DNA of 64,000 nt from Daphnia pulex (GCF_021134715.1 NC_060024.1:744001-808000), one strand, 5' to 3'. Counted from the first letter of the stretch, positions 20,098 through 30,105 are shown. Notes: generated by a model not told the origin, from the letters alone. A program made the numbers and translations.

Positions 20098-20448
20098 CAC
20101 ATCAGGTGTACCTAAATTCCTTTGCCCAACAGATGTGACATTAAAACTCTTCTAACTCATTCAAGAGTTCCTTGCCATAGGCGATTTATACCAGGTCAAC
20201 AATTGTATTACGTTGTATTGCGTTTGAATATGTATTTTTTTTTGAATATGTATTTTCTTGAGTCTGGTGCCTTAGAGCGCTCGGCCATCCTGACCTCATC
20301 AGATCTAGCTAAATTTCTTTGCATTACAGATGTGGAATTTAAACTCTTCTAACTTATCCAAGAGTTCCTTGCCCTAGGCTGTTTATACCAGGACAACAAT
20401 TGTATTATGTTGTATTGATTTGTAATATGTATTTTTCTAGCTATTAAA

Positions 20449-20520
20449 TCCCATATTGTCTAGTGGTTAAGATACCTGGCTCTCACCCAGGAGGCCCGGG
20501 TTCAATTCCCGGTATGGGAA
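20449..20520 (+). tRNA. tRNA-Glu (CUC), D-arm variant
   Basis: ttaaga in the D arm instead of ttagga; otherwise consensus. Confidence 0.86.
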
Positions 20521-20878
20521 AAGAGGAACTGTAAAATTTTGCAAGTGTTGGCCATTTTTGTCAAATACATCTGGCAAACAGTTTCTGCGTTTCCAGAACT
20601 ATTGCAATCGGCTTAACTTACATACATACGAGCCAAAATCTTTCTAGTACATTGGATATACTAAGTACATCGGCATGTTTCCATCGAGACTCCATCATAA
20701 AATGGTTTCTTTGCAAGAAATATCGCCAAAGAATAAGAAATTACATCTATGTCAATTATTCATGTGTGAACGAAAAAGAAATGAACAACTATATTTTACC
20801 TAAAGAGTAACATTTGTGTAAATTGACTTCAATTCCTTAGGTTGACTAGTCTGCTAAGAAATAGCAAGATTGCTAAAC

Positions 20879-20950
20879 TGCGATGGCCGAGAATCGAACT
20901 CGGGTCAATTGCTTGGAAGGCAACTATGCTAACCACTATACCACCATCGC
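20879..20950 (-). tRNA. tRNA-Gly (UCC)
   Basis: Consensus copy. Confidence 0.96.
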
Positions 20951-21135
20951 TTGACGTGAGTTAGCGTCATGATTTCCGTATTGTCACATCTTTTTAAATT
21001 ACAGAACATCGACCAGTATTACCACTTGGTGACCTTGTATCGTGGTACAATAAGCATTCTCTATCACTATATCAAAACAACCTCTCTAATTATGTTGCAA
21101 TGCGATGATCATGTGTATTCAGATATTTATATGTT

Positions 21136-21254
21136 TGTCAGGAGTGGGATTTGAACCCACGCCTTCATTGAAGACCAGAATACTGCAACTTCTTTTATTG
21201 AAGCAAGGTTTATGTCCTTGAGTCTGGCGCCTTAGACCGCTCGGCCATCCTGAC
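21136..21254 (-). tRNA. tRNA-Leu (CAA) with intron
   Basis: Consensus exons; intron of the atgtcc type, unlike its block 2 neighbours. T4 run present. Confidence 0.96.
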
Positions 21255-21604
21255 CACATCAGGTGTACCTAAATTCCTTTGCCCAACAGATGTGACATTA
21301 AAACTCTTCTAACTCATTCAAGAGTTCCTTGCCATAGGCTATTTATACCAGGTCAACAATTGTATTACGTTGTATTGCGTTTGAATATGTAATTTTTTTG
21401 AATATGTATTTTCTTGAGTCTGGTGCCTTAGAGCGCTCGGCCATCCTGACCTCATCAGATCTAGCTAAATTTCTTTGCATTACAGATGTGGGATTTAAAC
21501 TCTTCTAACTTATCCAAGAGTTCCTTGTCCTAGGCTGTTTATACCAGGACAACAATTGTATAATGTTGTATTGATTTGGAATATGTATTTTTCAAGCAAT
21601 TTAA

Positions 21605-21676
21605 TCCCATATTGTCTAGTGGTTAGGATACCTGGCTCTCACCCAGGAGGCCCGGGTTCAATTCCCGGTATGGGAA
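21605..21676 (+). tRNA. tRNA-Glu (CUC)
   Basis: Consensus copy. Confidence 0.96.
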
Positions 21677-22034
21677 AAGAGGAACTGGAAAATTTTGCAA
21701 GTTTTGGCCATTTTTGTCAAATACATCTGGCAAACAGTTTCTGCGTTTCCAGAACTATTGCAATCGGCTTAACTTACATACATACGAGCCAAAATCTTTC
21801 TAGTACATTGGATATACTAAGTACATCGGCATGTTTCCATCGAGACTCCATCATAAAATGGTTTCTTTGCAAGAAATATCGCCAAGGAATAAGAAATTAC
21901 ATCTATGTCAATTATTCATGTGTGAACGAAAAAGAAATGAACAACTATATTTTACCTAAAGAGTAACATTTGTGTAAATTGACTCCAATTCCGTAGGTTG
22001 ACTAGTCTGCAAAGAAATAGCAAGATTGCTAAAC

Positions 22035-22106
22035 TGCGATGGCCGAGAATCGAACTCGGGTCAATTGCTTGGAAGGCAACTATGCTAACCACTATACCAC
22101 CATCGC
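22035..22106 (-). tRNA. tRNA-Gly (UCC)
   Basis: Consensus copy. Confidence 0.96.
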
Positions 22107-22291
22107 TTGACGTGAGTTAGCGTCATGATTTCCGTATTGTCACATCTTTTTAAATTACAGAACATCGAACAGTATTACCACTTGGTGACCTTGTATCGTG
22201 GTACATTAAGCATTCTCTATCACTATATCAAAGCAACCTCTCTAATTATGTTGCAATGCGATGATCATGTGTATTCAGATATTTATTTGTT

Positions 22292-22410
22292 TGTCAGGAG
22301 TGGGATTTGAACCCACGCCTTCATTGAAGACCAGAATACTGCAACTTCTTTTATTGAAGCAAGGTTTACGCCCTTGAGTCTGGCGCCTTAGACCGCTCGG
22401 CCATCCTGAC
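22292..22410 (-). tRNA. tRNA-Leu (CAA) with intron
   Basis: Consensus exons; intron acgccc. T3 at the downstream site. The gypsy element is inserted 118 bp to the right, in this gene's 5' flank. Confidence 0.96.
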
Positions 22411-22528
22411 CACATCAGGTGTACCTAAATTCCTTTGCCCAACAGATGTGACATTAAAACTCTTCTAACTCATTCAAGAGTTCCTTGCCATAGGCGATTT
22501 ATACCAGGTCAACAATTGTATTACGTTG

Positions 22529-22811
22529 TGTGATGATGAGTCACAAGAGTCAAAACACGAGAGGTGCGGTTAAAGGTGTATTGAGAAACAACCAAGACAA
22601 CTGTAACACGATTACAAGCATAAGCGAGTGACCGTATACAACGAGACCTCAAATAGATCGAATGTCCGATTTATATACGGGATGATGAGCGATGGCTTGT
22701 CTGATGGTAGCCATGCCTGTTAAAGTAATTAAGAAGGTGCGTATGGTAAACGCATCAACAAGTGTGAGAACTTGTCAATGGCTTTGCCATATGCTGTGAA
22801 TTAACATTACA
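22529..22811 (-). repeat. Gypsy element 3' LTR
   Basis: 283 bp, matching the copy at 36398-36680 throughout by eye. It is preceded (minus sense) directly by a purine-rich tract. Confidence 0.96.
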
Positions 22812-22825
22812 CTCCTCCCCCGCTT
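22812..22825 (-). promoter_or_regulatory. Gypsy polypurine tract
   Basis: On the minus strand AAGCGGGGGAGGAG directly abuts the 3' LTR, the standard position for the plus-strand priming tract. Confidence 0.8.
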
Positions 22826-23056
22826 GGAGATGTTCCAAACTGGGAAAGGGCGTGATCTTTAAACATTGGCAAAGCACAGCATCACTACATGTAAGATTAA
22901 AAGCACAACATTGCTACATATAAGGTCACTAAAACAGGCAAGAATGGTAAAAATCACTAAACAGGCAAGAGTGGCAAAAATCTGCATAAAGGCAAATGGT
23001 CAATGCTACTGGTGATTATTGTTATGTTTTTCTCCTTTTTTTTTTTAAGTTTGTAA
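22826..23056. other. 3' untranslated region of the gypsy element
   Basis: Non-coding stretch between the last small frame and the polypurine tract. It contains short direct repeats: two copies of cactaaa-aggcaaga-tgg-aaaaat (about 27 bp) near 22928-22984, and a looser pair around 22866 and 22895. Confidence 0.6.
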
Positions 23057-23311
23057 TCAACGATCGTCTCCATATCGACGGTTGAGGCTGCGGAGAGCGG
23101 AAAAATACCGCTGTTTCAGTTCCTCCTGGTCGATTATGAATTGTTTGATTAAATTCAGTTGTTCCAGCGCAAGGGCCGGATTGTTCTCGGGCGTCGGACG
23201 AGTGTTAGTCTGGGGAGCTGCTGGGCCGGCAGGGGCGGCAGGCTGTTGCTCCGGCGTCTGGACGGTGGTGGAAACGGGTCGTGGAGCCTGCGGTCTTATG
23301 GAGGGGACCAC
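23057..23311 (-). CDS. Last small accessory frame of the gypsy element
   Basis: 84 codons with a Pro/Ala/Gln-rich first half and a charged helical C-terminus (NLIKQFIIDQEELKQRYFSA) like that of the 189-residue frame. It lacks a convincing ATG of its own, so how it is expressed is unclear. Confidence 0.45.
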   Translation of the reverse strand: MVPSIRPQAPRPVSTTVQTPEQQPAAPAGPAAPQTNTRPTPENNPALALEQLNLIKQFIIDQEELKQRYFSALRSLNRRYGDDR

Positions 23312-23313
23312 TG

Positions 23314-23682
23314 CTATGACCTGTCGAGTCCTATTTTTCGAAATCGGAAACGGGGAAGGTTCATCGTCGTCGTCTGATGAATAGGGGGAGGCGAAAATAC
23401 AACGCGGTTGTATTTAAATTTAGAAGAGCGTGCTGTAGACGGCCGCTTAACGCCCCGTGTTTTCTGGTCGTCAGGAGAAGTGTACGAAGTCGATGTCCCA
23501 GGTTCCGGCTCCGGATCGTTCGATGGAGACGGTGAAATTTGTAAGTCATCAGACGGATAACTCCGGTATTCGGTCCTAGGAAGAGGCCATTCAATTACTC
23601 GGCCAACTACTGGTGGCGTAGTGAGTTCCACTTCGTCGTGGATGAAGTCAGGTCCAAGAAGAAGTCGACCACGTCCGGCCAT
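23314..23682 (-). CDS. Small Pro/Ser-rich accessory frame
   Basis: 122 residues, beginning MAGRGRLLLGPDF and rich in Pro, Ser and Thr in the middle (SPSPSNDPEPEPGTSTSYTS), with a basic patch KTRGVKRPSTARSSKFKYN that could be a nuclear localisation signal. No family recognised. It lies directly before another short frame. Confidence 0.5.
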   Translation of the reverse strand: MAGRGRLLLGPDFIHDEVELTTPPVVGRVIEWPLPRTEYRSYPSDDLQISPSPSNDPEPEPGTSTSYTSPDDQKTRGVKRPSTARSSKFKYNRVVFSPPPIHQTTTMNLPRFRFRKIGLDRS

Positions 23683-23905
23683 GATGAACAGGATAAAATA
23701 TGTGGTAGCGAAGTGAAGAAAGAAAAGATTTTACAGCGATATTTATAGTAGATAGTCGAAGAAGATCGCAAGAGAGAAGTTGGGGCGGTAACCAACTTAA
23801 AGAAGGTGCAGACAAGATGAATCTAAATTTTTTTTTTTTTTTTTTAATGACGTCAAAGTCATTAGTCACTGTCAAAGACAGTAGCTAAGTCGAAGAGTAA
23901 AGTAG

Positions 23906-24475
23906 CTAAGATGAATAAATTCTTTTTCGTGCTTGCTTCAGTTGCTGGGCCTGGGAGTAAAAACGTCGATATAGTTCACGGCTGTCGTGGTTGTATTGGT
24001 TAATGAGGTCCTTCCTGTTTTGCTGATACTCCTCCTCGCTTCGGAGAAGAATTGGGGGAGCGTACATCTGCTCAGCTTCCCCGCTGCATTCGTTGTTGGG
24101 GAGTCCTGGTGGAAGGGGGGAAACTGCTTTTTCGTCCGAGGCGAAGTTTAGTGGTAGATCAGGGTTCGGCTCCGTCGATCCGCTATCGATTGAACTTATG
24201 TCATCGTAGTAAAGATCGTCGCTGTGTAGTGGATCTTCATCTTCCGGATCCGCTTCGTGAAGTGTTATTAGTGAATCTGCTTCAAGGTCGATTTGTTCTT
24301 TGTTGTTAATAAATCTCCTTTCTGTTTGAAACACTACTGTTTCGCTGCTGCTGATAATCACTTTCGCTGGTATTTTCCTTACTCTTGCTTCTACGTCCAG
24401 GAGTACCACGGTCTTTTCTTTTCTATCGGCTACTAACGCGAACGTTCTCTTTAGCACCTTTGCGTTGGCGTCCAT
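23906..24475 (-). CDS. Accessory frame with acidic middle and helical C-terminus
   Basis: 189 residues. N-terminus (MDANAKVLKRTFALV) predicts beta-rich sequence, the centre is strongly acidic (for example EADPEDEDPLHSDDLYYDD), and the last 40 residues form a charged helix. That helix resembles the C-terminus of the frame at 23057-23311 (L-I-x-Q-[YF]-x-x-D-x-x-E-L-x-x-R). No family recognised. Transactivator-like composition is possible but unproven. Confidence 0.65.
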   Translation of the reverse strand: MDANAKVLKRTFALVADRKEKTVVLLDVEARVRKIPAKVIISSSETVVFQTERRFINNKEQIDLEADSLITLHEADPEDEDPLHSDDLYYDDISSIDSGSTEPNPDLPLNFASDEKAVSPLPPGLPNNECSGEAEQMYAPPILLRSEEEYQQNRKDLINQYNHDSRELYRRFYSQAQQLKQARKRIYSS

Positions 24476-24769
24476 GTAAGCTGCTTGGGTAAAATCGATT
24501 CATTAGTGATGCTATGTCAAGGCAATGACTAAAAAGTCGGTAACTGCGATTTATTGGCTAATTAACATCTTTCTTTCTTTATTTTTTTTTTTTTTTAGCA
24601 TTAAATGTTATTGGCTTTTTTTTTTTTTTGTTTTTAGGTTTTTCTTTTTTTTTTTTTTAGGTTTTTCTTTTTGTTGTTTGTAAACAACTATTAGCTGCTA
24701 CTGGTGATTACTACAACGCTTTGCTACAATTGTATCTTTTTATTATTATTATTATTATTTTTAATTCCT
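24476..24769. other. Gap between accessory frames with three A tracts
   Basis: Non-coding. Plus-strand T runs at 24582-24596, 24616-24629 and 24645-24658 (A tracts in the element's sense), the last two followed by the same taggtttttc motif. It also holds gctactggtgatta, which recurs near 23003. Confidence 0.7.
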
Positions 24770-24991
24770 TTATTCTAATTCGTTTAGATCGTCGTCATCT
24801 TCATTCTCGGAAGGCGTTATTTTGTTGTCGGCAATAATGTTTTTCTCGACGTCGCTGTCTGATTCGCTTGTTATCAAGGAATAGTCCCGTCGGTATCCAG
24901 GTGGTGGGGGTAGTTTTGATTTCGCTTTGTCTATTAGGCGTTTAAAATTTCGTAATTTGAGACTTGGTGCACCGTCGTCTAGGCGTGACAT
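24770..24991 (-). CDS. Small acidic-tailed frame after the ankyrin gene
   Basis: 73 residues; a basic first half (KLRNFKRLIDKAKSKLPPPP) and a very acidic C-terminus ending in a run of Asp/Glu. It overlaps the end of the ankyrin frame by 13 bp in another frame. No recognised family. It may be a small accessory protein of the element. Confidence 0.55.
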   Translation of the reverse strand: MSRLDDGAPSLKLRNFKRLIDKAKSKLPPPPGYRRDYSLITSESDSDVEKNIIADNKITPSENEDDDDLNELE

Positions 24992-26211
24992 TTCGGTTCT
25001 TGTAGGGTAGATGTTCTCGTTGACCTTCCTCGTGGCGGAATAGGGATGTGCTTAATTGGCGGTATTTCTTCCAAGTCTGGCATATCCTCGTAGTTTCCTT
25101 TTTGGGAGGTCTCGTCCGACATTATGTTCATGGCTGCTATCGCTTTCTCGATTCTGTCAGAATTGTTGTAATAAAATCTAGTGTCGAGTGTTTTATAGGC
25201 CTTTTTCCTATTTTCATGATTGTAGAGGCGTAAATATTGATAGACGGCATTCCTGCCATCTTTTTCTGCGGCCATGATTGGAGTTTCGTGGTTACGATTT
25301 CCAAGTTCCAGGCGGGCTCCGTGAGAAATCAATACCCTTAACGTAGGTATATCGTTCACGAAGTGCGCGGGCGTGTTTCCGTTATTGTCCTGTAGATTTA
25401 CGTGTGCTCCGTGGTATAGTAGAATGTCGGCAATTTCATGGCGGTTTTTTTCCACTGCTAGATGGATATAAGAAAGAGATTTATGCACTTTTGTGTTGAC
25501 AATGTGCTGGAATCTGTCTAGCTCTACTAGAGCCCTTATGGTTTCGATGTCGTTTCTTCTTATAGCCACTGAAATGGGGCAGCTGAATTTTCTGTTGATT
25601 AGAAATGACTCGACTTTTGGGTTTTGGCTGAGGATGTAATCGATACAATTCCTAGCCTGATGGCTCATTGCCAAAGTCAAAGGAAATTCCTGATTAATCA
25701 GATCGTGCTCTAAAAGGTTTTTCTTGTAAATATGGACGAACCGTATACTATTTACGTCATCCCGTGAGATGAGTATTTCTGTGATTGTTCTAGCCAATCG
25801 ATCTCCGCTGTAGATTGTGGCGCCCTTGTAGATCAAGTCTTCAATCATGTTAATTCGGTGTAATCGTACCGCGGTCACTAACGCCGTTTCATTCTTTGAG
25901 TTACTTTTTTCGACGTCTGCATCGTGTTCTAGGAGAATCTTGAAACATTTGTACGAATTATGTTTGATAGCTACCAGAAGAGGCGTTTTTTGTCGATAGC
26001 TGTTCTCAATGTCCTCTGGGTGTCGCGTAAGCCAATACTTCAGCTCGGTGTGACTGTCCATCAAAACCAGTTCGTGAATTTTCGGGGTGGTTTTTTCAAT
26101 TCCATGTTTCCAGTTGGGAGGAAAAGCATTTCTCCTACTCATGTGGGTAGTGCTAAAGGTCCAAATCCGTTGACGTTCCGAGGGGGTCGTTGCAAAATCC
26201 TCTTGGTTCAT
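24979..26211 (-). CDS. Ankyrin-repeat protein carried by the gypsy element
   Basis: 410 residues with roughly seven or eight ankyrin-type repeats between about 50 and 340; clear ones include TPLLVAIKHNSYKCFKILLE, SLSYIHLAVEKNRHEIADIL and GNTPAHFVNDIPTLRVLISH. No signal peptide or membrane segment, so probably intracellular. It starts 163 bp after env, beyond a 30-base A tract (minus sense). Ankyrin proteins are not a normal part of gypsy elements. Comparable viral ankyrin proteins of poxviruses and polydnaviruses interfere with host NF-kB signalling or ubiquitin ligases; any such role here is speculation. Confidence 0.85.
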   Translation of the reverse strand: MNQEDFATTPSERQRIWTFSTTHMSRRNAFPPNWKHGIEKTTPKIHELVLMDSHTELKYWLTRHPEDIENSYRQKTPLLVAIKHNSYKCFKILLEHDADVEKSNSKNETALVTAVRLHRINMIEDLIYKGATIYSGDRLARTITEILISRDDVNSIRFVHIYKKNLLEHDLINQEFPLTLAMSHQARNCIDYILSQNPKVESFLINRKFSCPISVAIRRNDIETIRALVELDRFQHIVNTKVHKSLSYIHLAVEKNRHEIADILLYHGAHVNLQDNNGNTPAHFVNDIPTLRVLISHGARLELGNRNHETPIMAAEKDGRNAVYQYLRLYNHENRKKAYKTLDTRFYYNNSDRIEKAIAAMNIMSDETSQKGNYEDMPDLEEIPPIKHIPIPPRGRSTRTSTLQEPKCHA

Positions 26212-26260
26212 TTTTTCTTTTCTTTTCTATGATGATATGGTGTTTTGGATATTAGAAGGT

Positions 26261-26296
<36 letters not shown>

Positions 26297-26373
26297 ATAT
26301 TTTTGTATATAGTTATTCAAAGCATTTCTACTCTACTCCATGCGGCGATAAGTATGTTGTCAATTGTCAGCAG

Positions 26374-29300
26374 TTACAGATGAATTTGATTAAGGAAACT
26401 ATTTGCTCGGCTTATTGATTCGACAGGCGCACTTGGTGGCATAACATATGGATACATATTTCCTGGCATTATAACTGGATGGTTTGTGGCATATGCCATG
26501 TGATGACTCTGCTCTATTGGTATTTCTACTGCTGCACGGCGATTTCGGCGTTGTTGAAACGAATCTATCATAGCTGGTATAGGGTTGACTCGTGCAAAAA
26601 TATACGCGACTAGGATAAACATTATAAATCCTATCGTAGTAAAAACGATAATTTTTAGGTAATCTGTCCAAGAATACATGTCTCCAATTTTCGTATCCTG
26701 TTTCTCTGACATTATCATTCCAGCTAACGAATTGTCGTGCGTTTCCTCTATCCTACCTATCAATTCGTTTAAAACATTGAGTCGTTCTAAGTCTGTTACT
26801 GAATGAGCTGGGTGTCCTTTTAAAGCGTAGTTAAAATCGTTAAGGGAGAGCTCTTCAAACTGCGATACAAGATTTAAATTTGGTGTGTGTATATTCGGCG
26901 TTTGCTCCGTCCAATCGGCGTGGGTTGTATTGTGTTCCCAGTGAAATGTTTTTCCGTTTAGATTGACAAGGTTTGTTTTCCAAAAACAATTGGAAAACGG
27001 GTGGATTGACCATCCATCTGTTCCAATTGTATAGTTGTTATTTTTGTAAACCGTGTATGGCTGGAATCCACATTTCGTTTCTATTGCTCCGACTGTAACT
27101 TGTTTCTTCTCGCATTCCTGTAGAAGTAGAGATTGTCCGAGTCCTTGAAGTCGTGAACAAGTTGGTAATTCCAATGCTGCTGCGGCTAGAATTCCATTTG
27201 TTTGAGACAGTGTCATGGCTTGCAATCTTCTCAGCACAGACACCTGGCAGTATATTTGTCGTATCTCTCTTGCCAGCTCATTTTCGTGTTGAATCTCGAT
27301 GCTCTGCTTATATTGCTCGTGGAAGGATTGGATGATGGGTTTGATGATCTCGCTGATTTCTTCTTTGTTTGCTGTTGTTGGTTTATTTTGTGTGGTGTTT
27401 TTGCTTTTGTCGGTTGAGTCGTTCAGGTAAGGTAATGTGGCTTTTGTTGGTATAGGTATAGTTTTGGAATCGTTTTGGTGAGGTATGATGGTTCTGGTGG
27501 GATGAGGTAAGGGTAAGGGTTGTTTCGTAACTTTTTGGTTGGGACTTGTTTTTGTTTGGGGTGGAGTGTTGGTTTGTGTAAAATTACGTGGGCGTGGTAC
27601 AGGTGGTCTTGTTGGTTCGGTTAAGGGTATGGGTTTTGAAGTTGAAGTTGTCGTCGATGTCGTTGTTGTTGTGGTTGTTGTTGTAGTTGTTGTTGTTGAT
27701 GTCACTTTTGGTGCAGGCTTTGTCGGTGCAGGTACTGGAGGATCTGTAGGTCTTGTTGGGTTCATTGTTGTCGGGTTGCTTGAATTATTATTGATTCCTG
27801 CATCTGGCCTCGCTATTTCGCCTGCGAAGACTGTTGTTAGATTTTTCTGTTGATTATTCCCTAGATTTTGTTGTATGATTTGTGACGCTGCTGCAACTTT
27901 AGTTTCATTTATGATCGGTGTTTCTACGGCTTTTATCTCCAATATTTCAGGGTACTCTTCTTTGTTGGTCTCTGTTTTTGTATCTGGAACTGGCGTTGTT
28001 TCTTCTTTGTTGGTCTCCGTTGTTGTATCTGGAACTGGCGTTGTTTCTGGTAACGTTTCATCTTCAATGAGGCTCATGTTATTTCGATTCTGGAAGATTG
28101 GCGGCATCGTCGGGAATGGCATATCATGAATGGAAAAGTTTTTATGCCACTCGAGAATCCTGGAAGGTATTAAGCTGGGATGCTCTTCGGAATTTATTAG
28201 ATTAGGGTTGTATGCTTCGAATTTCCATTTCTGATGTCTGGGTTTCTGGTCATCGTTGCATAATCCTAATCTTAACTTTCCTTGGTGAAATTCAATGCAT
28301 TTGATTGAGTTCACATCCATTAATTGTCCAGTTATCTCGTTTGCTCCCCATCTCATACTATCTGGGTTGCATTGCTCGAGAACTGCGTTCTTTTCGTTTA
28401 TTCTTAAACAATGATTGGTGTCGAACTTCCTGATGGTATAGTCGATGTCGTATTCAAACAGTTGATCTGGAAACTGCATCGGGTCTCCTGGTGATTGACA
28501 TGGCTCCATAGAGATGTTTAATTTTCCGTGTATATTGTTCATACACATCGGCGTTTTTCCATTTTTGTTTTTGTTCATAAGTTGTCCCCAATTAAATATA
28601 TGGTCTATATTTAATAGGTTTTCCGCAGGGCTGCTTCTGAATTCTTCGTGGACGAATTCCCATTCTTCTATTGTGATGTTTGGATATGCTTGACGTAGGT
28701 TGTAGTCCGTATTACGTTGATCAAATCTCCACATCTGCTTGATTGAATGGGGCTCCATTTCACAAGGTTCAAGTGACACCTGGTCCTTGACTGCTGTAAG
28801 ACATCCTTTCGATTGCGTTTCCATGATGTACATTCGGTAGTCATCATAGATCCAAGTCGAGTGGGGTATCGAACAATCTTTGAAGAGCAGGTGGTTTGGG
28901 TTGTTTACTGTCAGACAGTAACTGGTTCCATTTGTTGTAAAACGAATGGAATAGTCCGTGGAAAATTCGAAGAGCTGCTGCGTTTTCGGCCAAATTCCTA
29001 GCTCGCTCCATGTAGTTTTGTTGATTGGAACTCGAGGCATCAGGAACAGATGATTTTCGATGTCGGAAGTTGTTACCACGTAACTTTTGTCTTCATATTT
29101 CTCGTCGAACTCGGTGGGTGGAAATGATGCAAGGGGATTAAGGTGTCCCCATGCAAACACGTGGCTATTTTCGTTGTTAATTTGTTGGAGCTGTCTTGTG
29201 TGTCGAGTTTTTGACGTTGGGTTTGTTAAGAAGAATTTTTCGATCTCGTCTTCAAAAACTATGTGGGTATCCGGTATGCCAATTATTTTGTAAGAATTAG

Positions 29301-30105
29301 ACATACCGGCGCAAAGGTTGACTTTTTCGGGACCAAATAAAATTTCAACTTGTTTTTCGGTATCTAATATTCTACCTGTCTTTATCTGTTTTAATCTTGG
29401 GTTTCTGTCTATTTTAATGAGAGATATTTTACCTGTTCCCTTAAATTGTTTCTTTTCTTGACATTTTACCTCGACTGTAGGAACATTTGGTATGCGCCAC
29501 ACAATAGTATTGTGGTTAACGATAAGGTGTTCGTTTTTCAAAGATACGTTATGCGATCCAAATGGTGATAGAAGTGGTCCATCGGTGGACTCTTGTCTAA
29601 TCTCAATGTCTTGGGCTAAACAATTCACTACTGAATATTCTTTTATTGACATCCATTTTCCTTCACCTACTGGTTTTTGTCTATAACTATATGTTTTTCC
29701 GTTAACTATATTCTTATTTCCTGCGCAGTTTAATAGCGATTTCATTTCCCAACATTCTTGGGGACTGACTTCTTTCGTCGTGTGAAAATGCTCCGTGTCA
29801 TATGATCCTACCCAAAATGATCCTGTGATCTTTTTCGTTTCTATCCATTGCGAGCATACGAGTCCTTCTACTCGCAGGTCTGTTTGTATTTTAGTAGCCA
29901 CATAATAGGTTACTAATTTGCTCATAACTTTCTGTTCATCCTCTTTATCAGTGTGATTTTTGAAACAATAATCTGGGTCTGTAAGGTCAAGCAGACCTCT
30001 CGTGACTGGTTTCGAGCAGTCGCAAATTTGAATATTAAGCGTCAAAATAGGCGTAAAGACAATCGACAAGTAGCATGCTGTGATAAGAACAGCGTTGTTT
30101 CCCAT
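26374..30105 (-). CDS. env: Envelope-like glycoprotein of the gypsy element
   Basis: 1,243 residues, starting 42 bp after the pol stop. Signal peptide about 1-23; cysteine-rich ectodomain; two regions (about 370-470 and 520-650) with ricin-B-like features including QMW and QKW motifs and paired Cys; a long Pro/Thr-rich stretch with a Thr run (about 690-930) that could be heavily O-glycosylated; a cysteine-containing membrane-proximal region; one transmembrane helix near 1148-1170 and a 73-residue tail. Many N-glycosylation sites. Position after pol fits an envelope gene, normally expressed from a spliced RNA. It does not look like the shorter errantivirus Env; the family is unassigned. Confidence 0.82.
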   Translation of the reverse strand: MGNNAVLITACYLSIVFTPILTLNIQICDCSKPVTRGLLDLTDPDYCFKNHTDKEDEQKVMSKLVTYYVATKIQTDLRVEGLVCSQWIETKKITGSFWVGSYDTEHFHTTKEVSPQECWEMKSLLNCAGNKNIVNGKTYSYRQKPVGEGKWMSIKEYSVVNCLAQDIEIRQESTDGPLLSPFGSHNVSLKNEHLIVNHNTIVWRIPNVPTVEVKCQEKKQFKGTGKISLIKIDRNPRLKQIKTGRILDTEKQVEILFGPEKVNLCAGMSNSYKIIGIPDTHIVFEDEIEKFFLTNPTSKTRHTRQLQQINNENSHVFAWGHLNPLASFPPTEFDEKYEDKSYVVTTSDIENHLFLMPRVPINKTTWSELGIWPKTQQLFEFSTDYSIRFTTNGTSYCLTVNNPNHLLFKDCSIPHSTWIYDDYRMYIMETQSKGCLTAVKDQVSLEPCEMEPHSIKQMWRFDQRNTDYNLRQAYPNITIEEWEFVHEEFRSSPAENLLNIDHIFNWGQLMNKNKNGKTPMCMNNIHGKLNISMEPCQSPGDPMQFPDQLFEYDIDYTIRKFDTNHCLRINEKNAVLEQCNPDSMRWGANEITGQLMDVNSIKCIEFHQGKLRLGLCNDDQKPRHQKWKFEAYNPNLINSEEHPSLIPSRILEWHKNFSIHDMPFPTMPPIFQNRNNMSLIEDETLPETTPVPDTTTETNKEETTPVPDTKTETNKEEYPEILEIKAVETPIINETKVAAASQIIQQNLGNNQQKNLTTVFAGEIARPDAGINNNSSNPTTMNPTRPTDPPVPAPTKPAPKVTSTTTTTTTTTTTTTSTTTSTSKPIPLTEPTRPPVPRPRNFTQTNTPPQTKTSPNQKVTKQPLPLPHPTRTIIPHQNDSKTIPIPTKATLPYLNDSTDKSKNTTQNKPTTANKEEISEIIKPIIQSFHEQYKQSIEIQHENELAREIRQIYCQVSVLRRLQAMTLSQTNGILAAAALELPTCSRLQGLGQSLLLQECEKKQVTVGAIETKCGFQPYTVYKNNNYTIGTDGWSIHPFSNCFWKTNLVNLNGKTFHWEHNTTHADWTEQTPNIHTPNLNLVSQFEELSLNDFNYALKGHPAHSVTDLERLNVLNELIGRIEETHDNSLAGMIMSEKQDTKIGDMYSWTDYLKIIVFTTIGFIMFILVAYIFARVNPIPAMIDSFQQRRNRRAAVEIPIEQSHHMAYATNHPVIMPGNMYPYVMPPSAPVESISRANSFLNQIHL

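Larger units (their letters stand above)
17454..22528. repeat. Tandem tRNA array, block 2
   Basis: The array resumes after the BEL/Pao element in the middle of the interrupted tRNA-Gly gene. It continues for about 4.4 units, with Gly starts at 18566, 19722, 20879 and 22035, until the gypsy element inserts in the spacer downstream of the Leu gene at 22292. Units here share variants not common in block 1: a Leu intron reading acgccc instead of atgtcc, and ttaaga or ttaaaa in the tRNA-Glu D arm. Confidence 0.97.

Noticed and set aside
27539-28129. Valine-rich plus-strand frames opposite the envelope gene
   Set aside because: Antisense reading of the Thr-repeat region; low complexity only.
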